Assembly (NCBI GenBank): GCA_013397115.1
Contig: VWZW01001018.1
Location: 401,586 to 465,585, forward strand
Source of the DNA: Edolisoma coerulescens
Taxonomy: Eukaryota > Chordata > Aves > Passeriformes > Campephagidae
DNA: 64,000 nt
Direction: 5' to 3'
A model generated the notes under the pieces. That model was not told where the DNA came from. It worked only from the letters and a program-made list of their open reading frames with translations, and ran no database searches. The translations under genes and the position numbers were made by a program. This document shows, piece by piece, positions 37,400-51,103 of the stretch; position 1 is the first letter of the stretch; every line of letters begins with the position of its first letter.

Positions 37400-38650
37400 C
37401 TTCTTATGAATGAGGTCCCCTTATGCAAACCTACTTTCCACCCACTCAGTGTCCCAGTTGCAAGATTGCACGATATTTTCACAGCCTGGGTGCGGGACAC
37501 TGCATTTGTCTTTGGTGAGCTTCATGAGGTTTCTGTTTATGAGGTCTTCTCCTGCCTATCAATGTTTGTCTTCAAGGCAACCCTGTCCTCCAGCACTCAG
37601 ACTGTTCCTCCTACGTTGGTGTTCTCTGCCAACTTGTTGAGGATATGTTCCATGTTATCATTCAGGTCATCAATAGATATCAATGTTAAACAGTTTTGAC
37701 CCCAGCATCAGTCCCTGGGAAACACCATAATAACTAGACACCAGCGTTACTACAAATTCCGTGAGCTCATTTTTTCACCCATGTTACAGCCTACCTGTCT
37801 GGAAGAAACCTCCTTACTTTGTCTAGTAAGATGCTATCAGAGAATGCGGCAAAAATCTTGCTAAAGTCAAGGTCAATGACTCCTACTGCCTTCCCATTGT
37901 TCACAAGGCCAGACATTTTATCACAGAAGATACTCATGCTAACCAGGCATGATTTGTTGTTCATAAATCCATGATGGCCATTCATAGTCCCTTTCTGGGC
38001 CCTCATGCATTCAGAAATGACTTTCAAGTTAATTTGCTCCATAAACTTTCCCAGGAACTGACTTGGGGCCAAGTGTTCTGTAGCTGTTCTATAGATAGAG
38101 CTTTCCTTTCCCTTTGAAAGTGCCTTTTTCTGGTCACTGGGAAACTCCCCTAACCATCATGGCCTTTCAAAGCTGGTAGAGCCTGGTTTTGCAATACAGT
38201 TGACCAGTTCCCTCAGAATGCAGTCTGGACCTATGGATATCTTTACATCCAAAGTGCTTAAGTAGTCCATAACTCAATCTTCTTTTAGTATGGTAGTGTG
38301 CCATTCCCTCAAACTCAATCAGTCAGCAGAGACATAGAGATGTCTGGGGAAATACCTGCTCAGTAAAGACTGAGGTGAAGTAGGTACTTATTTGTGGTTT
38401 TCTTGTCCTTTTTCAACCACCCCATTCAGCAGTCAGTCTTGCTGACAAGGTACCTACAGAAACTTTTTTTAGATTTCTCACTGGTTTTAAATCCAGCTGA
38501 GCTTTGGCTTTTCCTTGCGTGCCTGGGCAATGCCTCTGCACTCCTCCCATGTAACCTGGCCCCACTTCCACCTTATGTACACTTTACCCTCAGTGATGTG
38601 CTCTGCTTTCAACCAAACTGGCTCCCAGTCATGCTGGCTAGATTCCCTGC
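37400..38650 (-). mobile_element. CR1 LINE ORF2 relic (reverse transcriptase domain)
   Basis: Minus-strand translation, across frameshifts, follows CR1 ORF2 in order. Near 38.55 kb comes a GKAKAQLDLKPVRNLKK segment before the RT. At 38072-37791 comes the RT core with LGKFMEQINLKVISE, HHGFMNNKSCLVSMS and VIDLDFSKIFAAFSDSILLDK (finger/palm, normally LDFSKAFDTVSH). Near 37.70-37.58 kb comes IDDLNDNMEHILNKLAENT, where the catalytic FADD box should be. That box now reads LAEN, so the enzyme is dead. Several stops interrupt it. This is the only CR1 copy in the window retaining the core RT; its 3' tail was not found. Confidence 0.88.
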
Positions 38651-41600
38651 TTAAACATATTCAGAAGTTTTGGACAAAAACAAACTATTAACTTGTTATA
38701 TAAAAGCTTTTTGGTCATAAAACATGTAGATATTATCAATAACTATTTTGAACAGTTTTGATGTTCATGAATCAAGAATATATCTCCTTTGTCTTCCAGA
38801 TTCATCAATAACAATAATTCTTAAAAACCAAAAATACCTATCTAAAATTTTACTTCTTCCTAGATTTCTCATATTTATTTCTTACAACCAAGTCTCTAAG
38901 AGTCTTTCCTGTTTCCCTTGTGCACAGATGTATAGATAAAGTAACATGCCATCAGCCTGTGTAAGTAAAACATGGTAAGTCATCCAGCACGTAACACACC
39001 TCTACAATAGTCATCTTAACTATTTTATTGACAATTAGAAATTCAAATTGCATAACTGTTTTATCTTCATTAGTCATCTATTTAATTTTATTTTTGTAAG
39101 TCTTTTATTCTGATACATCTTGTATTCTAATACACCTACTGTGTTTTTATGTATCTAATATGTTCTAACAGATACAAGAGTTGTGCTCATAAAAGCTACT
39201 GAGTCACTGATTGGTAGAATCATGCACATTTTTATGGTTCATTACAACATCATAAGTCAAACACAAATTGCATCCTCTCATTTACTGCTTTGACTGCCAT
39301 GTAAAATGAAAAAATCATGAAGAAAGTTACCAAAAAATATTGCTAAGCATTTTCTAACAAGGACTGGAAAAATCCATAGAAACCAAGTCACATGAATCAT
39401 GAGATAATGCATAATTATCTTTCAGCTCTCTTATTGTCTGTGTTTATGGCATGAAGGTTTTTTACCCTATGAACTGAAAAACTCTTTAACCATGCATTCT
39501 GCCTTCCATCACCCCCTCACATCTCTCAGACTGAGCAGGAGGAGGATGTGTCACTGTGAAAGCTACACAGGTAGCATTTAAGTAACGATAGCAATTCAGA
39601 GGATTAATTTTTCATAAGTGTTGTGTGGTGCCTCAGTGCTTCTGTTTGGGACTAGTCCACCTTTGAGATGAGAGAATGACAAAGAAACTCTCTCTCCCAA
39701 CCAAGTGACCATGGCCAGACTTGCATTTTGCTTTTGTCTCTGCTGTGTCACACTGACTGGAACCCTGACAATCCTGGAGATGTAAAGGAAGCAATTCAGC
39801 CTAACCACCCCTCTCCCAAGACTGTCTGCAATTTATGAATGTGTCAGATGTAATTTCTTTAAAAGGTACGTAGGATATGAGGGTTGCAAAATGTTACAAA
39901 ATCTGGATACTTTCACAATGTAAGCTTGTAGCTGCAAGTCAAGTCTGTGTCTGAGCTAAAAGACATATGGATGTAGCAGTCAGTCTTCTGAACTCCCGGT
40001 GCTTTATCAAGGGAGGGTCACTGCCAGTCAGCCTAAAGATGCCCCATTTGGATTCCCATTGCAGGTCTTGAGGCACAAATGTAAACTGTTTAGTAAATGA
40101 ATATTGGTAGGTCCAGTCTTTCACCCCTGGGTGTGCTTTGGTAAAGATCAAAGATATATAAAAAACAGAGCTAGAAATGGATTATCATCAGATGTATCAT
40201 TCTGATGAGACCTCAAAAAAGAAAATGTATGTGTTTGTCAATTGCAGTGGGTATCTGAGACCCACCAATAAGGACAAGATTTTTCCTATGTGCTCTTAAG
40301 AAATTTATGAAGCAATTATTTCTGGAGCATTAGATACATATTGTATTTATGATTATTGAGGCTACCAAAACTGTAGGCTATGTTCACCCACATCTTTCTC
40401 TACTTTCTCGTAGTGATGCATCCCAGATCTCATCACTCACTATGCACACAGCTGGGGAACATCAGCCAAGCTGTGGGATCTCCTGGAGGAGCCAAGGACA
40501 TGAAGGTTCAATGCTACAACTATTTCCCAGAAATAATGATCCTAAATAATGCCAAAGTGCATATGTGCTTTTGGGGGCAGAGGGTGGATCTGCATTCATG
40601 TTATGAAAATCAGGACAAATATTCATGTATATATATGCTCCAGCAGGGATCTGGATTTCCTGAAGATGTGTGAGGTAGAAGTAAGGTGGATTTCTAGCAC
40701 CCTTGTCCTCCTTGCAGAATTAATACTCCACTTCTTCCTCCAAGTATTCAAGTGGGAGCCTTATATCCATAACTTCCCAGGGTCAGAACAGCAGAGCATG
40801 TACTGGTGTTGCTTATTGGTGATTGAAAATGGGACATTGGCACCATGTCCATGTCACCTGGGCAGGAGGTGGTGCAGGTGAGAAGCAGATGCCAGGGTGC
40901 TACATGAAGCCCAAGTGCCTGGACCCTCAACCCACACCAGCACGTTGGGTATTTGGTTCTGCAGCTACTCTGAAGTGGAACAATCCTTGCTTCCTAAAAC
41001 CCTCATCTGATTTTCACCGTGGATTCAGTGGTGTTTCACATTGCTCAGAGAGCCAGACATTTCCGGGGAAGGCCGATCCTGCTGTGCCTGTGCAGGACCA
41101 AGAGCATGTTTGAACAACAAAGCTGCTGATCCCAGAAAGTGCCAGAATGATGATGTGCTCAATTAGCTGATCCAGTTGAAGGAGTGAGGATGGTGTCAAG
41201 CATCTTGGCTGGGATGGTGCTGTGCCCTATGGCAGGAGAGCCAAGGGCCAAGTTTACCTTGCAGGCTGACTTGCACACTGATTGAATGCCCCCAGAGATA
41301 AAATCTTGATACTCATCAATTATTTATCAGGAAATAAATTTATAAAGAATTCCATAAAATTACACTCTTTACTACACAAGTCAATTATTAAACAAAATCA
41401 GAAAATAAGAATAATCCCTTTATCCCTGGCTATTGGTGTTAGGGTGCTGCACAGAACATTTAAAATTCTGCTGTAGTTTTGGTGCTGGCCATTCCTTAAC
41501 ACTGTCAAGGTACAGAGAAGGTAGCAACCAGAGTCTGAACCCAATGCTGAGTGTAAATAGCAGTCTTTTCTATTCTTCAGATTGTTTAAGCAAGTTATGG

Positions 41601-44600
41601 ACTCAAAACCTGCTCAGGGTCAAGTGAAAGCTTTCCTTTGCTAGGATGCCTTAAACTGCCAGTAGAGCCAGCTTCTCTGTGTTAGCTGGCTGTACTCATT
41701 ATTCTGAAGGGTCCCTTTTCCCTACTCTTTTGCAGGAGAGTTCCACTGGCTTGAAGCTTCCAAACCACTTTGTCATCTCTCTCAGTTCTGGTACTAACTT
41801 ACTAAGGGTAAGTCCAATGCAAGTGAAAATATTTCCTTGTAGAAGATACAAAGAGAAGACACAAATTTGCTGATATGATGCCATCCTTTTCTAGAACAAT
41901 CATTGCTTTTGGTCTGTCCTACTGGACAAGGCCCTCTGTAAAGTGTTCATATGCTTATACTCACCTGTCCTTGTGGTGGTTCTTTCCATCTATGCCACAC
42001 TTCCAGAGATTACTGGGTTTCCACTTGACTGTTCAGATGTGGTTAATAATGATAAACAGCATGTGGTAACCTGAGAAAAGTATCTAAATATTCCTTGTGC
42101 CTGAAGAAAGCTCTGGTTCTCCCCAGAAATGCTATGTGTTTGTTCCACTGGACCATGAAAGTCTTTGTGACAAATACAAATATTCTTTTGATGGGTGTTA
42201 CATGAACTCCTTTAGAAGAAACCGAACACATGATTTCCAATAAGAAAATGAAATTGGACATATCTTCTTTGGTAATCAGAATGCATCTTTTTAGCTGATA
42301 AATAAGAAAAAAGGGCACAAGTGACCTTGAAAATTTTATGCATGATTGTTGTGTGTATCATGCCAGATTTCTGACTGTGAAGAAGATGAATGAAAGAAGT
42401 ACCCTTTTTTTTTGCATTTACTTCAATGTGGTTGAAAGTATTTAGCTGACTTCTTTTCCCTAGTGAGACCAGATCAAGCTGATACTTTTTTAATTTTAAG
42501 ACATGAGTAACTAACTCCACTTGCTTCAGCACCACCAGGCATTACAAAAAGCAGGGTTCTCACCAGCTTGTGGGTGATAACGTGGATCACCTTTGCAGCA
42601 GGTCCAAAATGACAATGTAAAATCTGAGAACTGCTAAAGCAGCCAGCATGGTTTTTTCATGCCAGTTTACGTGACCATCAGCCTTGGCTGCTCAGGGCTT
42701 TCCTCCCAGCCTCTGCTGCCCTGGCAAACCACTCATTGGATACAAATGGTATAAAGTGGCATAAAGAACCAATAGAAAACAATTTGCTTTATATTTAGTA
42801 AGAGTCATTCCATGATCATTTATTTCCTGGGATGAGCTTCCCACAGAAGCAGAAGGAGGCAGCCCTGCAGATGTGGGGTGAGGGTTATTTAAGGCTTTGG
42901 GAGACGAGAGTAGGAATGTAACAGCCCAAACCTGAGGTCCGCTTAAGTTGCTGTAGTACCACACCCAATAGGCAAAATATTACCTAAAATTACTTTCAAC
43001 TGTTATTAGACTTGTTAACTTCCATACTAATGGTTTCTCTGAAACACCAGCTGGTGTCTTTCTTCTTCATCCATCTGTAGAAATTATTCTGAGCTGTTAA
43101 TACAATGAAACCAAACATGGTGAGGGGAACATCAGAAGCCTCAAGAATACAAAAACCCTCTCTTGTCTCAAAAGCTCCAGGCTGTTCTAATGGTAGTGAA
43201 GAAGTGGTTTGGGTTTTGGTTTGTTGTTTGTACAAGGCAGCCCACAATATTAAAATAAGCAGGTCCATCAGAGTCATAATATATCCCCGTAGTTAAAAGT
43301 ATGCAAACAAGTAAAGCAATTGACCTAACAGTGCTCTTTCAATTTTATACTAATTTTGATTTATAAGAACCAGCTGTTTTGGCTCCAAGGCACTGCTAGA
43401 AATTAATAAGCCATTTAGAAGACTTGAAATGACTACATGAAGCACAGGCCAGTAAAGGAACAGGGGTTTGGATCTGAAACACAAAGGAAGTTTTAGAAGC
43501 TTCAAATGAAAACTCGCTCAACAGTACCATCTGAACCTGCTCTTTGTTTCAGTGTGTTTTCTGCCCAAAAGACTAACTTTTCTGCTAGAATCCATGGGTG
43601 CCTAGGTTGCTGTCCTAAAGGTCTTCATACAATCACCTGTGGTGCTCCACACTTAAAACTCAGTAAGACTCACAGGAGTCTGTCCTCTACCTGTCTTAAT
43701 GTATGACCCATCTGAGAGTCCTTCCAAAGCACTGTCAGTGTTTTTTTCCTAAGTCTTGTTACCTGTACTCCTAGTCCAGATGGCCTCTTTCTTAGCTTGC
43801 TGGTTTCTTTCAGTCCTGTTTTTAGGATCTACTTAGATACCTACAGGCTGAAAGTGGGGCTAATGAAGAATTTGGAGAATTAAAATCAAGGTGTAGGTAA
43901 TCCCCACCAATGCTTTTATTTGTCCTAAAGTCTTTGGGCATGTCTGTTCTTACCAGAATAATTCTTAGAGCACCTACAGTTGTTATTTTTTGTGGACTAA
44001 AGTGGACCTCTCATTACCTAAAACTGTTCGGACCGGCCTGCTAGTAGTCTTTCCATCTAAGTCCCAGTCCAGTGTGCAGGTGCACAAGATGTTTACTAGA
44101 ATCATGTCTTTATCTTACATCAAATATTATTAAAAGTTGCATTATGAGAGGTTCTTCTTGGCTCTGACCTCTGATTTCTCAAACATCAGTAGTTTTCATG
44201 TCCAGACTATGCCCTTTTTTTAATATAAAAAAAAAATGTAGTTTTGTCATGTTCTTAGTCTTGATTTTCTTGCATAATTTGACTTCCAGAGAACAATTGG
44301 CAACTAGAAGACAATGTTTCCAGTATAAATATTTCTCATAAAATGATGTCCTTTCTTCACTGTTTCATTTCCCTTTTATACCCTTCAGATTCATTTTTTT
44401 CCCCCCATCTCAATTTTTCTTTACATGTATTTTCCTGAAAACATGGCAACACTGCCAAGGGGATCCCTAGCTTTTCTTCACATTGCATTATACCTATGAT
44501 TTTAGGTATTCTCATAAAACAGACAGAATATTTGTGCAGAAGAGCAGAGACCAACAGAAACATGAATACTAGGACTGGGAACAGAAATACAATCAGAAAT

Positions 44601-47600
44601 CAAATCTTCCCTAAAATGCCCTCAGTATGAGGAACAACACACCGAATGAGGAGGAGAATTCCTGTTGTCTAAACATGCTGAAGACTTCCATGAAGGCTTT
44701 ATTAAGCCCCACATCCAAGCCGTTTCAGTTTTGCTTTAAAAACTGAATGTGCTTTCTTACATATTTACGTGACTGCAGTGCTTAGTTTAGGTCTCAGCTG
44801 CAGGCAGATGAGCAATTCTATTGCAACAAGGACAAAAACATGTATGTAAGCAGAGAAGGTTAAAATTAGATGGGCTGTTTGCTACTTGTCACGTGCTGTT
44901 TTAGATTGCATCGGCAGCTCCATGTATGCTATACTATAAAAAGATTAGTCAAAGCCAAAGAAAGGAAAACATTGAAATTGTAACACACTGGAAAGGAAAA
45001 AGAAAAATAACTGTGTACCATTAATAGTCCAAACCTTTACCCTCAAGCACATTTTTTAAAATCTTTTGATTGGTGTTTTGCCCACTTTATAAAAATTACG
45101 AAATTACAGCATTTAATTACAGGCCACAAAAACAAAGAAAGAAAAAAAAGAAGTGAATATATTAGAGTACAATGCTTCCATGGGAAAAGGATAAATAGTT
45201 AAAATTAGTGCGCATGATCATCCATGGAAACCTATGTTTGAATCACTGATTCTCACAAAAGAGATGTGTACAGTAAGACAAACCACGGTGACACATGATT
45301 TCATTAAAAAGACACAGTAAATCTCTCACAGCAGCTGTAGTTTATAACACTCAGAAGAAGCAAGTGGCCTTTTTAGTGAAGACTTGTCAGGTGATGACTT
45401 CATTTTTCTCTGTTGCCCTTTATATTGCTTATTAGCGAAATGGCGATGAAAGAATCTTGGATAAATCCATGATTAAGTACCAGACCCAGGTTTGCTCAGA
45501 GAACTGGGGGGGGATTGGGGCAGAATCTTGACCTGGCAGCATTCTAGCTGTTTGATGAGGTTGATTTAGTTAGAAAATAATTCCAAATATTAGGGAAAAT
45601 ATTTCACATTCCCATCCCATATGTTAAAAAAAAGCAAAAAAAAAAATGTTTTGAGATCACAGCTTTATCTAATTTTCTATCTTTCCTGAATTAAAAAGTC
45701 TAGCATTATATTGTGACTCTTGCAGTTGTGGATTTCATTAACATTTGATTAACACATTAAAAAAAATAAAGAGTAACTTCTTTGTTTATTGGATGATATT
45801 TCAGAAATCAGGTATTAAAGTATCTGTGATAGTTACTTATAAGACTTCTTAAATATTAATTTTCAGTTCTGCAGGAAAAAATATTGGGTCTGATGTTTTA
45901 ATGAACAACTCTTTTGCCAAAAAAAGTTTTGGCCAAAAGAAAAGAGTGGGTTTTTGATGTAAAAAACCCTAGTAGTTGATTCAGAAATACAGAACCACTT
46001 TGCATAAACATTTTCAAATTATTTAATATCTTGCTAACTCTTAATTTTCAAAACAGTTCTTTCTTTAAGAATGTTTTCCGTATTTTTCTTTTCATGAGGA
46101 TGAATCAGTTATTTGAAAAAACTATTTTTTACTACATTTATAAATGGATTATAAGTAAACTTCATTTATACATTTAATTCTGGCTCTTTCTAGTAGGTGG
46201 AAATAGCCAGATACTTCTGTGTAAACTCCACATTTAACCAGAATGTATAGTCAGAAGAAAGGCCCACTGTACTCAGTGCAGTGAAAATTCAATTTCAAAA
46301 TTGAAGATCAGATTTCAGTAAGTGAACAGATAAATAAATTAGTTTCATGTAAAAACCAAACAAAACTAATAAAGCAGGCTGGGAATCCATTGTAGGCTGC
46401 ACCAATTCCCCTCGTAAAGAGTTTTCCGTGAATAAAACGTGTAGGTCTTGCCTGAACAGTTAGAGACTTTAAGGACAAGACCGAAAAGGATTCACAGTGA
46501 GAAGAAGAAATTGTAAAAAGTCAGATTAGTATTGTTTTGAAGAAAAAGAGTTTACTGAATTAGGAAGAGTCTACTACTTAAATGGGCAATGAAAGTAGTA
46601 TGAAAATATACTCTTAGCCATAAATACATACAGCATTTTTAAAATTGAAAATAATAAACCATTACAGGGATTAGATTAATAAACAGACGAATAATTTCTG
46701 ACCATTACCAGGGTACAGTATACTTTTTCTAAAATATCCTGCCTTGAATAGTAAACAGTTTCAGAAGCTTCAAAAATATCTTAGCAAGAAATGGGAAATC
46801 TCCAAGATTTAGAAAGGGAAAATGGTAAGAAATTACTTAAGTAATTATTGATCAACAAACTGATAACACAGTCTTCAGCTGCACATACCAGGTTCCCTAT
46901 TTACAATTCCATTACATAATCAAATCAACATATCTTAAAATATGTGCATGGTCAAGATTAGCAGATGGCCATCTTACTCTGCTCAAAAATGCCTTCAAAA
47001 GCTGGTCTCTGAATAGCAGTTGGCAGGAAAAATATGCAGATGGCTGAAGTAAATTTAATATACATCCATTACTGATACTGAATTAAATGGGATAGATAAT
47101 TAAACATCATAATCACTGACAATTAATTACAAACAACAGACATTAAACATATATGTTTCATATGTTAGTTCTTCAAGTGGACTGCTAAGGCAGCATTGAA
47201 TAAAAAGATTAAAACTCAAATTAGGTATGCTGTTGGCAAAAACAAAACCAAGGAAAAAATCCATGACTAGTCAATCAGCTGCTCAATACAATAGACATCT
47301 CTTGCACTGTAGCCTGAAGGTCAGTCATCTGTGACTCTGATGGCATGTCAAGAAGAGTGATTTGCTTCAGCTGAAAAGAAATCTGCCCATAATTGAAATA
47401 TAGCCAGTCAGCTTTAAATTTAGATCCTTTTTCCCCTCAGAAAAACAGGAGACAAACTGTATTGTGTACCCACAGGCATAATAAAGAACACAACAATTGA
47501 GCACACATCAGAGAGCTGAAATAGCTTTAGGCTACCTATGTTTGGACTACAGAGATATAGCAGTGCTTCCTGAGACCACTCAAAATGGTCATGGAGGCCA

Positions 47601-50600
47601 TCATATTACAAGTTGCATTCTGGACTGTTGTATCATCTACAGCACTATGTCAGCACTGTAGAACAAATAGACTTCTATCCTTTACCTTGGTCTACTGGCC
47701 TCCACACCAATGCTACCTAATGCCAACATCACACACCCCCTTTAGGGTCCTCAGAATCCTCCTTCAGGTTGCTATTAGTGGTTTCAGAGTTTGTGTGTCC
47801 TTTTAATGTAATGGAGTTCTTCCCCAAAATTGCTGAATCTACACATATGTCAAACACAGCATCAGCATTGAGGTGATGGTTCAGCTAAAATAATTTCCTT
47901 TTTTGATGAGAGGCTCATACTGTATTATCTACATCCTTACTGAAATACATGTTAATAGAGAACAAGGCAAAACATGGGGATAAAAAACCAACGTCTTTCA
48001 CTAAATTTTTATTAGAAGGAGGTTCATAAGAATATGCCGTGTTTCCTTTTTCAGTAAGGATGTTCCCCTTTCCCTTTAACAAGCAAACGTCAACTATACT
48101 CATCAAAATGTGTCTTTACCTCCTTGTCTATTGTATCAAGCAACTTATCTGTGGCATAGTAATTACTGTAGCATCTGAGCACAGCATCAGCACTGGCAGC
48201 TTTACCCGAGTGTGATGAACAGCACGTTGGTCACTGACACAAACCTTGGCCTAAATCCATTTCAAATGTTTACTCACAGCTTCCTGGTCACCAGCCTGAA
48301 TTATTAATTCTATTGTTGTCACTACAGAAGTGACATACTGCAGACCCTGAATATTTTTCAACAAATAATCCTATCCTGGTCCCATAGGACTCCTGAGTCT
48401 GAGTTTATGATTCTTTTTTTCAGATAAAACTCTGAAAAGGCAGAGTGGATTAAGACAGTGCACACAGGAGCTACCAGCAGAAAAAGATAGTTGGGTACAA
48501 AGAGCCATGGTACTTACCCATCTACTGACAACATATTCTTCCTATGGGAAAATCAAGTTTCAGTCACTGTAACACTATCAAACTGTTCTAAAGAGTATTG
48601 AAGACAAAGACTTGACCCTGCTTCAGGTTTAATCATGTGTTGGTTTTTGGTTTTAATTGTAGTTTCTAGGCACACCGATTTTGAAATGATGTGTTTTTAA
48701 AGTATTTGAAAAAGAGTGAAATATCTTCACTTTCTCAACTTACCATGTCTCATAGCCATTTTTTTTTCTATTATTGTTTTCCATTCCCCATCAGTCCACT
48801 CAGACTTACAATAAAATTTTCTTGAGAAACTTCACTTGAGAAACATCAGGAAGATTGAATGACCCAACTACTCAAGAGAGTAACATTAAACCATTTCCAC
48901 TAAGCTGATGCAACTCTAGTTGAGAAGGAAGATACCAGCTCATAATTTCAAAACCAGCTGTCTTACTGAAAAATTTTACTCTAAAATACTGGATTAATGA
49001 GTTTGATATATGATTTCAGTGAATTGCACCTGACTAACTGGATCCATGGCTTATAGCAACACTGCATAAGAGTAATTATACATGAAAGACACATTTTTCT
49101 GATGTACTTTTGTAGTGTTCCAATTTATTCAACTGCCAGATGATAGAAAACTAAAACTGGGGATATGGAGAGGAGAAACTGAAATGGGTATTTAAATCCC
49201 TTGGACTGTATTATCATTCTGACATTTTAAGACAATGTATCATTGTGAAATCTGAATTTCATGAATGTTACAAGAGTTTTGCAATTTAATTTAATCTTTA
49301 TGATTGGTGCAGGCAAGGCATGTTACCAAACACATTTATTTCTCAGTGATTTATATTTTGTGACTTCTCTACATAAAGGAAAGATATAAATTGTGTTTAT
49401 GGACCTGAAACAAAAATGCCTATGTTTATCTTGAGAATAAAATATACTTGAGGCTATTTAACTTGAGGGTATCTAAACTTGTTTAAAATGGCTCTATATA
49501 TTATCTCTTTTGTATTATACCTTTATATAATTTTGCCTCTGAAATTCATACAAATTTCCATTAAAAGTTTTATTAATAAGATAGGACAATCTTTGTGATA
49601 GATAGCCAGCTTCACTAAAGAGCATTAATGATTTTCTGCAGAAACAGATAGCAGTGATCAAGTGTAATTTAAAAAATTATTAATTAAATCATTATGAGTT
49701 AACCTTAGCCATCCAGAATTTTGAAGCAACAACTCTATTAGGGAAGCGCATTGATTTAATTGCACTTTTTATACTCTTAGTCAAAATGTCAAAGGTATGC
49801 TCTGAATTGTATATTATCTGATGGCTTGATTACTTGCTTGTTAATAATTGTATCACTCATCTGGAAATAAACTCTTCTGACATTTAGCTTTACTCTGTTT
49901 GCTTTTTAAAGTGAGATGTGATTTAGCTAAGGCAAAGAAAAGAACATGAAGTGGGAAGCATATGGAATTAATTATTTACTGTGTAAAACTACATTTACAT
50001 TTAACTGATCAGCTGGGGTTTTTAAACTCCTACTGGCTATGGATGTGGATGACGTCCTTTTTGGATTCATCTGCCCTCTGCCTGCCTTCTGTGCTTGCTC
50101 CCACTGGTGCCAATCCCCTAAGAGAACTCCTCCCATTTCCCTCAGAAGTTCCAGTTCAGCAATGACTGTTTGAATAGTCGGGCTAACAGTTTAAGTTACC
50201 ACATTGTCTGGACCACTAAAAAGATGCAGTGCTAATGATATATTACTTAAGCTAATACATGCCATTGTAGATGAGAAGTCCTCACGGGAGCTATTGCTGC
50301 AGAGCATGGCAATGCCTTACGCAGAGGCTTTGGAAAGGATACACACCCACAGCTAAGCTTATATGTAGTCTTCAGGATTTAGCGTGGGCAGGTCATGCTC
50401 TGGCTAAATTACACCTTTCAGTGATGATGTTCCCATCCAGACATAAAACGCTTTGGTCATACAAACCCTGACAACATTGTGCAAGATCTAGGTGGGAGCT
50501 AGCTCGCAGAAGAAGAGCGGAGCACAAATCCTAACATGCTCTGAGTTCTGCACTGGATGGCTAACCATGCTGGTTAGTTGCATCTACTTTGACCTGTTTA

Positions 50601-50719
50601 GGCTTGTTCAGCAGAGAAACTGGGCTGCAGGCCTGCTGACAGCACAAAGAAAATTTCAACGCTGGATTTGGTTGCAACAAATACTTTATTTGGGGTAATA
50701 TCTTCAACATAATAATCAG
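38651..50719. other. Intergenic, no gene seen (12 kb)
   Basis: AT-rich sequence. Weak curiosities are a possible immunoglobulin-like fossil at 40380-40880 and a 93-codon minus frame at 42996-43277 with a hydrophobic start; neither is convincing. A TAAT-rich patch lies near 49.66-49.70 kb. No transposon family was recognised. Confidence 0.55.
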
Positions 50720-51103
50720 TCTGGAGAAGACAAGGCTCTAGGAGATCTCATAGAAGCCTTCCAGGACCTAAAGAGGGCTTACAAGAGAGCTAGAGTGGGA
50801 CTTTTCATTATATATCCTTTTCACAAGGATATGTAATGATAAGACAAGCGGGAATTACTTTAAACTGAAAGAGAGTAGGTTTAGATTCGATATTAGGGAG
50901 AAATTCTTTACTGTGAGGGTGGTGAGGCACTGGAACAGGTTGCCCAGAGAAATTGTAGATGCCTCCTCCCTGGAAGTGTTCAAAGCCGGGTTGGATGGGG
51001 CTTTGAGCAACCTGGTCTAGTGGAAGGAGTCCCTGCCCCAGGGGACTTAGAACTTGATGATCGTTAAGGTCCCTTCCAACCCAAAAAATTCTATGCTTCC
51101 ATA
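50720..51103 (+). mobile_element. CR1 LINE 3' fragment
   Basis: It follows the CR1 3' region closely: GCCTTCCAGGACCTAAAGAG, ATTCTTTACTGTGAGGGTGG, GGCACTGGAACAGGTTGCCC, GGGGCTTTGAGCAACCTGGT, CCCTTCCAACCCAAAA, then a decayed ATTCTATG tail. It is well preserved, so moderately young. A small internal duplication (TTTTCATTATATATCCTTTTCAC) disturbs the ACTTTT..ACAAGG segment. Confidence 0.95.

Noticed and set aside
42996..43277. 93-codon minus frame with a hydrophobic N-terminus (MTLMDLLILILWAALY)
   Set aside because: I recognise no family and see no splice sites, poly(A) or flanking gene parts; probably chance in AT-rich DNA.
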